From positions 1 to 64,000 of the forward strand of contig NZ_JBNGOT010000008.1 of the NCBI RefSeq assembly GCF_050589705.1: DNA of 64,000 nt. Direction: 5' to 3'. A program made the position numbers and the translations under genes. The notes beneath the pieces were generated by a model that searched no databases, was not told where the DNA came from, and was given only the letters and a program-made list of their open reading frames with translations. Source of the DNA: Sunxiuqinia rutila (GTDB lineage Bacteria > Bacteroidota > Bacteroidia > Bacteroidales > Prolixibacteraceae). Positions 25,958 to 35,424 of this stretch are shown here, piece after piece. Positions within the stretch are counted from its first letter, which is position 1. The number at the start of each line of letters is the position of its first letter.

Positions 25958-27253
25958 ATGACAAAAACAAAAAGTACGCCTGCTTACGACGTCGTTGTAA
26001 TTGGGGCCGGCCCTGCAGGCTTAATTGCCGCCGGACGGGCTTCCGAATTGGGCGCACGCGTCCTGGTAATCGAAAAAATGCGATCGGCCGGACGCAAACT
26101 ACTGATTACCGGAAAAGGCCGTTGCAATATTTCCAACGATGCCTATCAGTCCGAGTATTTCAAAAATATCTTTCCCAATGGCAAATACCTAAAACCTGCT
26201 TTTGGTGCTTTTTTCTCCAAGGATATTGTTGAGCTGCTGAATGCCGAAGGCGTAGAGACAACGGTTGAACGCGGAGGACGAATTTTCCCGACCAACAACA
26301 AAGCCCTGGAAGTGTTGAATGCTTTGATGAGTTGGGTGAGAAAACGTAAGGTCGACTTTCTTTACTCCTCGCAAGTAACCAAGATAATAGCAGAAGAAGG
26401 ACAAATCTCAGGAGTTCAGATCCAACGACAAGGGCAAACCGAACAGATTCTTTGCTCCTCCGTCATTCTATGCACCGGAGGTAAATCGTACCCGGCCACC
26501 GGATCAACCGGCGATGGCTACTTGCTGGCCGAACAGCTGGGTCATACCATTGTTCCAGCACGTCCGGCCCTTGTTCCCTTGGTTACCGCTGGAAAAATGG
26601 CTGCCGATCTGCAAGGATTAAGCCTGAAGAATGTTACCGCCAGTGTTTGGGTGAACAACAAAAAGCAGAAGGATGCCTTTGGCGAAATGCTGTTTGCACA
26701 CTACGGGCTCACCGGACCAATTATCCTTACCTTAAGCCGGTTGGTTGTCGATGAACTGAATCAAAAAAACAAGGTCAAAATCACCATTGATTTAAAGCCT
26801 GCTTTGGATGAAAACAAGCTGGATGCACGACTAATACGTGATCTGGATGCCAATGGTAAAAAGCAAATCGAAAATATTTTTAAAAGCTGGCTGCCCTCCA
26901 AGCTTATCCCCGTTTTTATGGAGGACCTCCAAATCGACGGAAAAAAACAAGGACACCAGATTAATGCCAAAGAGCGTCGCAAAATTATGCTGATGATGAA
27001 GAGCCTGTCTTTTGATGTCGTCGACTATCGCGGTTTCAACGAAGCCATCATTACTGCCGGAGGCATCAGCACCAGCGAGGTGGATGGAAAAACCATGCAA
27101 TCCAAAAACGTCAAAAACCTCTACTTCGCTGGCGAAGTGCTGGATCTGGATGCCAACACCGGAGGCTATAACCTGCAAATTGCCTACTCCACAGCCTGGC
27201 TGGCTGCCAACTCGCTGATGAAAGAGCAAACAAAAACAAATTCAAATACTTAA
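25958..27253 (+). CDS. HI0933/YhiN-family FAD-dependent oxidoreductase
   Basis: A 431-residue flavoprotein. The N-terminal Rossmann motif is VIGAGPAGLIAAGRASELGA, followed by the family marker GRKLLITGKGRCNISND. A central EMLFAHYGLTGPIIL and the C-terminal FAD contact YFAGEVLDLDANTGGYNLQ complete the HI0933 pattern. The biochemical role of this family is poorly known. The frame is open for 91 further codons upstream and overlaps the preceding gene, but the family begins at the Rossmann strand and a -7 element sits just before ATG 25958. cutC follows after 11 bases. Confidence 0.88.
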   Translation: MTKTKSTPAYDVVVIGAGPAGLIAAGRASELGARVLVIEKMRSAGRKLLITGKGRCNISNDAYQSEYFKNIFPNGKYLKPAFGAFFSKDIVELLNAEGVETTVERGGRIFPTNNKALEVLNALMSWVRKRKVDFLYSSQVTKIIAEEGQISGVQIQRQGQTEQILCSSVILCTGGKSYPATGSTGDGYLLAEQLGHTIVPARPALVPLVTAGKMAADLQGLSLKNVTASVWVNNKKQKDAFGEMLFAHYGLTGPIILTLSRLVVDELNQKNKVKITIDLKPALDENKLDARLIRDLDANGKKQIENIFKSWLPSKLIPVFMEDLQIDGKKQGHQINAKERRKIMLMMKSLSFDVVDYRGFNEAIITAGGISTSEVDGKTMQSKNVKNLYFAGEVLDLDANTGGYNLQIAYSTAWLAANSLMKEQTKTNSNT

Positions 27254-27264
27254 TACCAAAGATC

Positions 27265-27873
27265 ATGATTAAAGAAGCCTGTATTGAAAACTTTACGCAA
27301 GCCTTAGCAGCTCAACAAGCCGGAGCCAACCGCGTTGAGCTTTGTGAAAACCTGGCCGTAGGCGGAACCACTCCTTCGTATGGCACAATCAAAGCCTGTA
27401 TGGAAAAGCTCTCAATTCCCCCCTTTGTTATGATCCGTCCTCGCGGTGGTGACTTTGTTTATTCGGAGGAAGAATTAGAAATCATGCAAGAAGACATCGA
27501 TCGCTGTAAAGAGCTGGGCGTACCCGCTGTTGTTTTTGGCTTGCTAACTGCTGATGGCGAAATTGATGTAGCCAATACACGCATGCTTGTAGAGCGCGCA
27601 CGACCAATGCAAGTCACCTTTCACAAAGCGTTTGATGAATTAGCTAACCCGCTGGCAGGAATTGATACCTTAGTTGAACTTGGTGTTGACCGGCTGCTGA
27701 CTTCCGGAACTAAGGCAACCGCAAAAGAAGGAACTGAAATTCTAAACCAGTTGATTGAGCGAGCCAATGGCAAGTTGACCATTGTTGCCGCAGGAAAAGT
27801 CACGCGCGACAATCTTGCTGACTTAAGCCAAACAATACAAACAACTGAATTTCACGGCAAGGCAATTGTCTAG
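27265..27873 (+). CDS. cutC: CutC-family protein (short form)
   Basis: A 202-residue TIM-barrel protein with the CutC signatures QAGANRVELCENLAVGGTTPS, MIRPRGGDFVYS and VTFHKAFDEL. CutC was linked to copper tolerance in E. coli, but its biochemical activity is unsettled. It is about 45 residues shorter than E. coli CutC (248) and ends at EFHGKAIV. This may be a natural short variant or a truncation; the stop region borders a decayed gene. Its stop codon overlaps the last codon of the antisense YciI remnant. It is co-oriented with the flavoprotein gene, 11 bases downstream. Confidence 0.85.
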   Translation: MIKEACIENFTQALAAQQAGANRVELCENLAVGGTTPSYGTIKACMEKLSIPPFVMIRPRGGDFVYSEEELEIMQEDIDRCKELGVPAVVFGLLTADGEIDVANTRMLVERARPMQVTFHKAFDELANPLAGIDTLVELGVDRLLTSGTKATAKEGTEILNQLIERANGKLTIVAAGKVTRDNLADLSQTIQTTEFHGKAIV

Positions 27874-28149
27874 TCCAGTAGGCTGTCCAAACCCTTTCCT
27901 GCTCTGGTTGCAGCGAACTCAGTAATCTCAAAATCGGCAATCCCTAGTTCATAAAAGAGATCCTGACGAATGATTTATTCCAGTTCATTGCGACTGGAGC
28001 ATCGAGCTCTCCCTCACTGCGGGATATTTTTTGCCCGACAGCAGAAAAACGCCATATTCAAAATAAGTGTAAATAAACCGGATATGAGGCTCCAAATGCT
28101 TGTCGGCCTCACTTACCGGAACCTTGTAAGTCTATAAAATTATATACAT
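27870..28149 (-). pseudogene. Decayed YciI-family (YCII-related) gene
   Basis: Translation of the minus strand from ATG 28149 gives MYIIL, a TAG stop at codon 6, then TYKVPVSEADKHLEPH and IRFIYTYFEYGVFLLSGKK, the usual N-terminal half of YciI-like proteins. The frame then breaks near YP and ends in a TGA at 27987-27985. The C-terminal half continues in another frame: SRNELE, a TAA at 27977-27975, then IIRQDLFYELGIADFEITEF and a normal end at TAG 27872-27870. The total of 280 bases would be 93 codons plus one base, the size of an intact family member. So there are two nonsense changes and one frameshift. Family members are small dimeric ferredoxin-fold proteins, mostly of unknown function. Confidence 0.82.
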
Positions 28150-28297
28150 GATCTGAATTTTTCTCTGGAGAAAAGAAAAAACAGGTCTTGAAAAAAATGT
28201 TTGCTCATTTTTATTCTCCATTGATTTTGCGTATTTTAGTTTAACAAAACTTAGCATTCCCGCTATTCTTAAAATCCCCATAAAACCGGCTGATAAC

Positions 28298-30772
28298 ATG
28301 ACAACAAGCATCGAAAACCCACAATTACAGCTGGCGCTGGACTTCGTTCGATATACCAATCAAAATATTTTCCTGACCGGGAAAGCTGGTACCGGAAAGA
28401 CCACCTTTCTGCGTAACCTGAAGCATGAATCACCCAAACGGATGGTGGTTGTTGCACCAACAGGCGTTGCAGCGATCAATGCCGGAGGAGTGACCATTCA
28501 CTCGTTTTTTCAGATGTCATTTGGGCCTCAAATACCACAAACTAATCCGTCCTTCTCCATCAGTAATCCAAATGGGTTGAATGCGCCAACAGCGATCAAA
28601 CGTTACAGCAAAGAAAAGATCAACATTATCCGTAGTCTTGACCTGCTGGTAATTGATGAAATCAGTATGGTCCGTGCCGATTTGCTCGATGGGATCGATG
28701 AAGTATTGCGACGTTTTCGGGACCGACGCAAACCTTTTGGGGGCGTTCAGGTGCTCATGATTGGTGATTTGCAACAGTTGGCTCCCGTAGTTAAAGAGGA
28801 CGAGTGGAACTTGCTGAGAAGTTATTACGACACCTGCTATTTCTTCAGTAGCCGCGCTTTAAAACAAGCCTCGTTTATCAGCATTGAGTTGAAGCACATT
28901 TACCGGCAAAGTGATGAACGCTTTATTGGACTTCTCAATAAAATACGCGATAATCAAGCTGATGCCCCAACTTTAAACGAGCTCAACAAACGATACATCC
29001 CCAACTTCCAAGCCCAAACAGAGGATGAATACATTACGCTCACCACGCACAATTACCAGGCTCAACAGCTCAACCAATCGAAATTGGAAGCACTGAAAAC
29101 AAAAGCCAGTTCTTTTGAAGCCAATGTGTATGACGACTTTCCGGAATACCTGTATCCAACTGACTATAAATTGGTGCTGAAGCCCGGTGCCCAGGTCATG
29201 TTTGTAAAAAATGACAGTTCGCCAGAAAAACGATACTACAACGGTAAAATTGGAACGGTTACCGAAATTGACGAGGACTACATTGAAGTGACATGCAAAG
29301 GCGACGTCAAACCCATCATCGTGGAGCGCGACAAATGGCAAAATGCCAAATACGGCATCAACAAACAAACCCAAGAGATTGAAGAAACCCTCATTGGCGA
29401 ATTTGAACAATTTCCTCTGAAACTGGCCTGGGCCATTACCATCCATAAAAGCCAAGGGCTAACTTTCGAAAAAGCCATTATCAATGCACAGCAATCATTC
29501 GCTCACGGACAAGTTTACGTGGCGCTAAGTCGCTGCAAATCGCTGGAGGGCTTGGTTCTAAGTACGCCGATTGAAACACACAGCGTAAAAAATGATGAAA
29601 CCGTCATTTCATTTACCAGCCAGGTAGAAGCCAATGAGCCCGGAGAAAGAGAATTGCTTGAATCCCGAAAAAAATATCAGCTTCAATTATTGACCGAACT
29701 GTTTGATTTCAACCTTATCCGATGGCAATTGCAATATTTAATGAAGCTATGCGATGAACACGGCGCTTTGCTGCTCGGCAATCTGCCTCAACAACTCCAA
29801 GCCATTTTCCCGCAATTGAACACCGAAATCATGGCAGTATCATCCACCTTTGAACGGCAAATCCGGCACCTAATCCCCCTGACATCCGATGCTGAAGATA
29901 ACGAACAACTGCAGGAGCGCATCAAAAAGGCATGTGCTTATTACTTGGAAAAACTGCAAACGGTGCTGATTCAGCCCATCGATGCACTTGGATTTGAAAC
30001 CGACAACAAGGCCGTCCGGAAAAGTTTTCAGGAAGCCTTCGAAAAGCTGCACCGCGAATTAAACAGCAAACGGCAGGTGCTGGAATGCTGCCGGTCGGGT
30101 TTTGAAATGAAAACCTACATTGATGTGAAGGCTAAAGCATCGATGGATTTAAGTGGTCGGGCGGCAGCCAGCGGAGCCAGCAAAACACTGATTTCAAAGC
30201 ATCCCGATTTTTTCAAGCAGATGCTGAGTTGGCGAGTGCAAAAAGCCGAAGACAACAGCCTGCCCATTTCAAAAATTCTTCCACAGAAAACCTTATTAGC
30301 CATCGTGGATCAGCTGCCTGCAACCATCAACGAGCTGAAAGCCATTAAGGGCATGGGTGGAAAAAAAATGCAGCAGTTTGGAAAAGATATTCTGCAACTC
30401 ACAATTGCCTACCGACGTGAAAAAGACATGGAACTGCCTGCCAATGCCGACAAAGAGCCAGCCAAAGCCATGCTCGATTCTAAACACATCAGCTATGCTT
30501 TGTTCAAAACCGGACAATCCATCACCGAGATTGCCCGCGAAAGACAGCTGGCAGCAACAACGATTGAAAGTCACCTGGCTCATTTTGTCGCTCAAGGGGA
30601 TTTACAACTCAAGGGCTTGGTCGATAAGAAGAAGCAGGATGCCATTACAAAAGCCTACGAAAAGAGCAAAAACAAGTCTATGGGAGCAATAAAAGCCGCA
30701 CTGGGCGACCAATGCAGCTTTTCTGAAATACGTTTTGTATTGAGTTATCTGGAAGCCCAGCGAACGCCTTAA
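28298..30772 (+). CDS. Pif1/RecD-type helicase with C-terminal HRDC and HTH_40 domains
   Basis: An 824-residue protein. Residues 1-430 are a superfamily 1B helicase: Walker A GKAGTGKTT (28-36), VVVAPTGVAAINAGG (motif Ia), LVIDEISMVRADLLDGID (Walker B) and a C-terminal AITIHKSQGLTFEKAIIN with VYVALSRCKS. An alpha-helical linker follows. An HRDC-like domain lies at about 630-710 (LPATINELKAIKGMGGKKM) and an HTH_40 domain at about 725-820 (YALFKTGQSITEIARERQ). HRDC and HTH_40 are usual at the end of RecQ helicases. A DNA-structure resolving role is inferred. It ends one base from the convergent asparaginase gene. Confidence 0.88.
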   Translation: MTTSIENPQLQLALDFVRYTNQNIFLTGKAGTGKTTFLRNLKHESPKRMVVVAPTGVAAINAGGVTIHSFFQMSFGPQIPQTNPSFSISNPNGLNAPTAIKRYSKEKINIIRSLDLLVIDEISMVRADLLDGIDEVLRRFRDRRKPFGGVQVLMIGDLQQLAPVVKEDEWNLLRSYYDTCYFFSSRALKQASFISIELKHIYRQSDERFIGLLNKIRDNQADAPTLNELNKRYIPNFQAQTEDEYITLTTHNYQAQQLNQSKLEALKTKASSFEANVYDDFPEYLYPTDYKLVLKPGAQVMFVKNDSSPEKRYYNGKIGTVTEIDEDYIEVTCKGDVKPIIVERDKWQNAKYGINKQTQEIEETLIGEFEQFPLKLAWAITIHKSQGLTFEKAIINAQQSFAHGQVYVALSRCKSLEGLVLSTPIETHSVKNDETVISFTSQVEANEPGERELLESRKKYQLQLLTELFDFNLIRWQLQYLMKLCDEHGALLLGNLPQQLQAIFPQLNTEIMAVSSTFERQIRHLIPLTSDAEDNEQLQERIKKACAYYLEKLQTVLIQPIDALGFETDNKAVRKSFQEAFEKLHRELNSKRQVLECCRSGFEMKTYIDVKAKASMDLSGRAAASGASKTLISKHPDFFKQMLSWRVQKAEDNSLPISKILPQKTLLAIVDQLPATINELKAIKGMGGKKMQQFGKDILQLTIAYRREKDMELPANADKEPAKAMLDSKHISYALFKTGQSITEIARERQLAATTIESHLAHFVAQGDLQLKGLVDKKKQDAITKAYEKSKNKSMGAIKAALGDQCSFSEIRFVLSYLEAQRTP

Positions 30773-30773
30773 C

Positions 30774-31754
30774 CTATTTTTTCAAATAGGATTCGGCATC
30801 AATCAACACATTCTTATCATCCTCGTAAAGCGCGTAGTTAAATCCAGGATGCAGGCAGTAAGCTCCTGTTTCACCCGCTTTGTTGATGGCAATATACCCA
30901 ATCTGCACTTCATCAAAGTTTGGTTGCAACTTCACAATTCGCATTACGGCTTCTTCACAGGCGGCTTGTGGCGAACGTCCCTGACGCATCAGTTCCACCA
31001 CCAAAAAGCTCCCCAAGGTACGCATCACCCATTCGCCATGACCGGTAGCCGCGGCACCTCCAACTTCGTTGTCGCAAAACATTCCGGCACCAATAATAGG
31101 CGAATCACCAACGCGTCCGTGCAACTTGTAAGCCATTCCTGATGTCGTACAAGCTCCGCTCAAATTACCGTGCACGTCCAAGGCCAGCATCGAAATGGTA
31201 TCGTGGTTTTCAATATTCACTTCGGGATGATAGTCGGCCTTTGTTTTCCAATCTTCCCACTGACGGCGTGCCTCATCGGTTAGCAAGTCTTCCTTTTCAA
31301 ACCCATTTTCCAAGGCAAACTGCAAAGCACCTTCACCGGCAAGCATTACGTGCGGTGTTTTTTCCATCACCAAGCGGGCTACCGAAATAGGATGTTTGAT
31401 ATGCTCTAAAAAGCAAACCGATCCGGCATTCCCTTTGTCGTCCATAATGCAGGCATCCAGGGTTACATGGCCATCCCGGTCAGGACGTCCGCCGTAACCT
31501 ACACTCATTTCCTTCGGGTCAGCTTCCGGGACCCGAACGCCTTGCTCCACCGCATCCAATGCCGTTCCTCCTGCTTTCAACACTTTCCAGGCGGCCTCAT
31601 TGGCTGGTATTCCATGGCTCCAGGTTGAAATAGCCACGGGCTTCTTTGCGGCAGGTGCACTCATCGCCTGAGCTCCCTTAAACAATACAGTAGTTGCAAG
31701 AGAAGCTGCTGCTCCCTTTTGTAAAAATTGACGTCGGTTAAGCATGTTTGTCAT
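30774..31754 (-). CDS. N4-(beta-N-acetylglucosaminyl)-L-asparaginase (glycosylasparaginase)
   Basis: A 326-residue Ntn-hydrolase, autoprocessed before its nucleophilic threonine. The expected cleavage point is D185/T186 in ENHDTISMLALD, as in the Elizabethkingia enzyme. Further conserved segments are STWSHGIPANEAAW, VGYGGRPDRDGHV and GRVGDSPIIGAGMFCDN. It hydrolyses the GlcNAc-asparagine bond of N-linked glycopeptides. The N-terminus has a twin-arginine signal (NRRQFLQKG then a hydrophobic stretch ending AQA), so export by Tat is likely. It is convergent with the helicase gene. Confidence 0.92.
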   Translation of the reverse strand: MTNMLNRRQFLQKGAAASLATTVLFKGAQAMSAPAAKKPVAISTWSHGIPANEAAWKVLKAGGTALDAVEQGVRVPEADPKEMSVGYGGRPDRDGHVTLDACIMDDKGNAGSVCFLEHIKHPISVARLVMEKTPHVMLAGEGALQFALENGFEKEDLLTDEARRQWEDWKTKADYHPEVNIENHDTISMLALDVHGNLSGACTTSGMAYKLHGRVGDSPIIGAGMFCDNEVGGAAATGHGEWVMRTLGSFLVVELMRQGRSPQAACEEAVMRIVKLQPNFDEVQIGYIAINKAGETGAYCLHPGFNYALYEDDKNVLIDAESYLKK

Positions 31755-31995
31755 TTTGATGTATGATTTAAAGCTTCAAAATAAATGAAAAATACGGAGA
31801 ATGGCCCTCTTCTCAGCCAACAAGTCACCAGTAAATCGTCAAAACAACCGGATTTAAACCGATCGTGAACCAACAAAGAACCTCCACGGGCAGAGCTTAA
31901 AGACCATTCCCCACAGAGAGAATGCCCCCACGTCAACCTCTAACAACTGAACCTTTCCTTTTTCAAGTGTATTAGTAGAAAACAACAGCTATCAG

Positions 31996-34962
31996 ATGAA
32001 TTATCAACGTAAGAAAAATGCACTGGGCTGGTCGGTATTTGCAATTTCACTGATTGTTTACGGACTAACCATCGAGCCAACTTTGAGTTTGTGGGACTGC
32101 GGCGAGTTTTTGGCTTCGGCCTACAAACTTCAAATTTGTCATGCGCCAGGGGCTCCACTATTTTTGCTGCTTGGGCGGATCTTTTCCTTGTTCAGCTTTG
32201 GGCATGTAGAACGTGTGCCTCTTCTTATTAATGGGGTATCGGCCCTTTCCAGCGCCGGAACAGTCATGCTGCTCTTCTTTATATCAAGCTGGGTGATGGA
32301 AAAAATAGCCGTCAAACAGCCAAATGCCATCCTACTGGCCTCGGCAGTGGGTGCTTTGAGTTTTGCCTTTACCGATTCCTTTTGGTTTTCAGCCCTGGAA
32401 GCCGAAGTATATGCTCTATCCTCCTTATTCATGGCATTGGTACTTTGGGCTGCCACGCGTTGGGAGCGCGAGGCCGGCGATCCTACGGCCAACCGCTGGC
32501 TTGTACTGATTTTCTTTTTCACCGGTCTATCCATTGGTGTGCATCTTCTCAACCTGTTGGTATTACCTTGCATTGCATTAATTATCTACTTCAAGAAATA
32601 CAAACCTTCCCTTAAAGGTACGCTGGTCGTATTGGCTACTTCTGGTTTATGCATCATCTTCTTGATGAAAATTTTCATTCCCGGCATCTTTTCCCTCGCC
32701 GGGCCATTTGAGTTGCTGGCAGTTAACAAGCTTGGATTACCTGTCAACTCCGGGTTCTACTTTTACCTGCTGCTGTTGGCCTCGGTAATCTCTGCTGCCT
32801 TGGCTTACTCAGAACTTCGCCGAAAGCCCGGGCTCAACCTGGCCTTATTGTGTTTGCTGTTCCTGATGCTGGGCTATACTTCTTATTTCGTCCCCTTTGT
32901 CCGCTCGGCAGCCAATCCTCCATTGGATCAGGGAAATCCAGAAACGACCTTCGAACTGATTAACTACCTCAACCGCGAAAGCTATGGCAGCCGTCCGATT
33001 TTACATGGTGAAACCTATGGCTCCGTGCCCATTTCGTATAAAAAACGTGTCAGCTACGAATTTGATGGTGAAAAGTACTATCCGGTGAGGCTTCCCCCGA
33101 AAGTGAACTACGCCAAAGGAACAACCAGTTTCTTTCCTCGTCTGCACAGCACCGACAAGCAGCACCGGCAAGCCTACGCCAATTGGGTAAACCTGAAGGA
33201 GCGTAAGGTGACCTATTCAAGCATGAAGGGCGAACAAGCACAGACCTCTGTTCCGACATTGGCTGAAAACTTCAATTTCTTTTGGCGCTATCAATTCGGA
33301 CACATGTATGTTCGTTATTTTCTGTGGAATTTTGTTGGTCGTCAAAACGATATTCAAAGCCGTGGCGAACTGGAATATGGCAACTGGCAATCAGGCATTC
33401 CCTTTCTGGATCGCCAGCGACTGGGTGATTCGGAACACCTGCCCCATGAGCTTAAAACGAATAAAGCCAACAACCGCTATTTCTTTTTCCCCCTTATATT
33501 GGGTCTGGTCGGTCTGATCTTTCATTATCGAAGAGAGAAACAAAGCTTTGTAGAATTGATCGTTCTATTTGGAATTATGAGTGTGGGACTGGTTATCTAC
33601 CTCAATGAAATTCCAATCACTCCGCGTGAGCGGGATTACGTCTTTGTCGGGTCATTCTTTGTTTTTAGCTTTTGGATCGGGATGGGCACACTGGCCCTAT
33701 TCAATTGGTTACAGTCCAACTATCTGGCAACTCCGGCCTTGGTAATCACCGGTCTACTGGCTCTGGCGGCCGGTCCGGGCTTGCTGCTTCACCAAAACTA
33801 CGACGATCACAACCGATCGGGGCGCTATTCAGCCCGGGATGTGGTCCGCAATTACCTGATGTGCTGCGAACCAAACGCCATCCTGTTCACCCATGCAGAC
33901 AACGACACTTATCCCCTTTGGTATTGTCAGGAAGTGGAAGGTATCCGCCAAGACGTACGTGTCGTGGTGATGCCTTACCTCAATGCCGGATCCTACATCA
34001 AGCAAATAACCCGTAAAATCTATGACAACGAAGGCCTCAAGCTATCCGTTCCGGTAGAAAAATACACCCAGGGTGAGGTTGATTATTTGCCCATCATCCC
34101 TAAAATCAAGGGGGAACAAGACTTGCAAAAAGTACTGAATTTCATAACAAATGACAGTTCGCAAACCAAAGTTGCGCTGTACTCAGGTGAGAAGGTAAAC
34201 TTTATTCCGGTTGAAAATATGTACCTGACAATGGCAAACCAGAAGATTCCGGTTCAACCCCAAAAAGAATACCTCATGCGCAATGAATTAGCTTTCTGGG
34301 ATATTCTTAATTCGAACAATGCCAACCGCCCGATTTGCTTTACATCTCTTGCCGATGTTCATCAATATGGTCTTCAAAACTATATTCGGAACGATGGATT
34401 GGTTTACCGTCTGGTTCCGGAGTACTACGCCGGTGAGTCGCAACTGGAAAACGGGCAGGTGGAAACCGACCGGCTTTATACCAACCTGATGAAGCGCTGC
34501 AACTGGGAGAATTTGAAAGATGAAAGCATCTATTTTGACTGGTACCATCGTTACCTGTTTGCTTCGGCGCAAATACGGCCATCCTTTTATCAGCTGGCCA
34601 AAGCGCTCGCCAACGAGAACCGCCAGTCAGAAGCCCTTCAGGTACTTCAGGAGGCAGAAGAAATTCTTCCATTCCGAAACCGGGAATTGGACTACTATTC
34701 AATTTTGATGTGTGAGCTGTATTTTCAACTTGAAGAAAAAGAGGCCGGAGAAAAACAACTTCAAAAAATGGCCGCCAACCTGAGCGAATGGATCAATTAT
34801 CAGCTCCTGCTGACGAAACAGCTGGACGCAAACATGATGCAAAACCTAAAACGAAAACTATATTATTTTCAGACGTTGGTTTCCATCGCGCAATCCAATC
34901 AGCTGGCACTAGCACCAACGCTCATGGAAAGCCTAAACACCTACATGGCCCGGCTTGAATAG
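31996..34962 (+). CDS. DUF2723 (TMEM260-like) membrane protein, putative glycosyltransferase
   Basis: A 988-residue protein with an N-terminal multi-helix membrane domain. It contains the family opening LTIEPTLSLWDCGEFLASAY near residues 24-43, typical of PF11028. A second helix group lies at about 490-600 (YFFFPLILGLVGLIFHY). The C-terminal half is soluble with a TPR-like helical end (FYQLAKALANENRQSEALQV). The eukaryotic relative TMEM260 is a protein O-mannosyltransferase, and the layout resembles GT-C enzymes; the bacterial substrate is unknown. It stands alone, followed by a strong terminator. Confidence 0.85.
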   Translation: MNYQRKKNALGWSVFAISLIVYGLTIEPTLSLWDCGEFLASAYKLQICHAPGAPLFLLLGRIFSLFSFGHVERVPLLINGVSALSSAGTVMLLFFISSWVMEKIAVKQPNAILLASAVGALSFAFTDSFWFSALEAEVYALSSLFMALVLWAATRWEREAGDPTANRWLVLIFFFTGLSIGVHLLNLLVLPCIALIIYFKKYKPSLKGTLVVLATSGLCIIFLMKIFIPGIFSLAGPFELLAVNKLGLPVNSGFYFYLLLLASVISAALAYSELRRKPGLNLALLCLLFLMLGYTSYFVPFVRSAANPPLDQGNPETTFELINYLNRESYGSRPILHGETYGSVPISYKKRVSYEFDGEKYYPVRLPPKVNYAKGTTSFFPRLHSTDKQHRQAYANWVNLKERKVTYSSMKGEQAQTSVPTLAENFNFFWRYQFGHMYVRYFLWNFVGRQNDIQSRGELEYGNWQSGIPFLDRQRLGDSEHLPHELKTNKANNRYFFFPLILGLVGLIFHYRREKQSFVELIVLFGIMSVGLVIYLNEIPITPRERDYVFVGSFFVFSFWIGMGTLALFNWLQSNYLATPALVITGLLALAAGPGLLLHQNYDDHNRSGRYSARDVVRNYLMCCEPNAILFTHADNDTYPLWYCQEVEGIRQDVRVVVMPYLNAGSYIKQITRKIYDNEGLKLSVPVEKYTQGEVDYLPIIPKIKGEQDLQKVLNFITNDSSQTKVALYSGEKVNFIPVENMYLTMANQKIPVQPQKEYLMRNELAFWDILNSNNANRPICFTSLADVHQYGLQNYIRNDGLVYRLVPEYYAGESQLENGQVETDRLYTNLMKRCNWENLKDESIYFDWYHRYLFASAQIRPSFYQLAKALANENRQSEALQVLQEAEEILPFRNRELDYYSILMCELYFQLEEKEAGEKQLQKMAANLSEWINYQLLLTKQLDANMMQNLKRKLYYFQTLVSIAQSNQLALAPTLMESLNTYMARLE

Positions 34963-34974
34963 CAAAATCGAAAA

Positions 34975-35021
34975 AGAATTAAAGGGGCGAAAAGAAATAC
35001 TCTTCTCGCCCCTTTAATTCT
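34975..35021. terminator. Bidirectional terminator after the DUF2723 gene
   Basis: A perfect 16-bp stem: AGAATTAAAGGGGCGA (34975-34990) with TCGCCCCTTTAATTCT (35006-35021). It lies between convergent genes. Confidence 0.85.
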
Positions 35022-35065
35022 TAAATAATAAATTTCGTATTGCAACCAGCTGACTCCGGAACAAG

Positions 35066-35413
35066 CTAAAAGACACTGTCAATTCGGGATTGGGAATCCT
35101 GCTTAAACAGTGTTGAATCCAAAACAAAACTTTGTTGTACGCGCGTTGAATCAATTAATAGCTGAGCTTCTGAAGAAGTATTCAGCTTTGGGCCAATCAT
35201 CACAAAAGCCAGGAGTACAGTTGCCACCCCGGTTTTTAGGCCAAAACCTTTTAAGGAAAAGATCCATCCCAGAAATCCGCTGAATGAATTTTGCCGGGGC
35301 TTGCTTTGAACTGATTTGATCATAAAAGCATAGTTTAGCCGATTGATCACCTGAGGATCCGGGCTACCAATAACATCTTGTCGAATGATTTTTTCTAATT
35401 GTTTTTCCCTCAT
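35066..35413 (-). CDS. Small single-pass membrane protein, possible anti-sigma factor
   Basis: A 115-residue protein with a charged N-terminal part (MREKQLEKIIRQDVIG), one membrane helix at about 58-75 (GLKTGVATVLLAFVMIG) and a polar C-terminal tail. It starts 11 bases after the stop of an ECF sigma gene. In that position Bacteroidota often encode an anti-sigma factor. It lacks a recognisable zinc anti-sigma motif, so the role rests on position and topology alone. Confidence 0.55.
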   Translation of the reverse strand: MREKQLEKIIRQDVIGSPDPQVINRLNYAFMIKSVQSKPRQNSFSGFLGWIFSLKGFGLKTGVATVLLAFVMIGPKLNTSSEAQLLIDSTRVQQSFVLDSTLFKQDSQSRIDSVF

Positions 35414-35424
35414 AGCCTTCTGCC

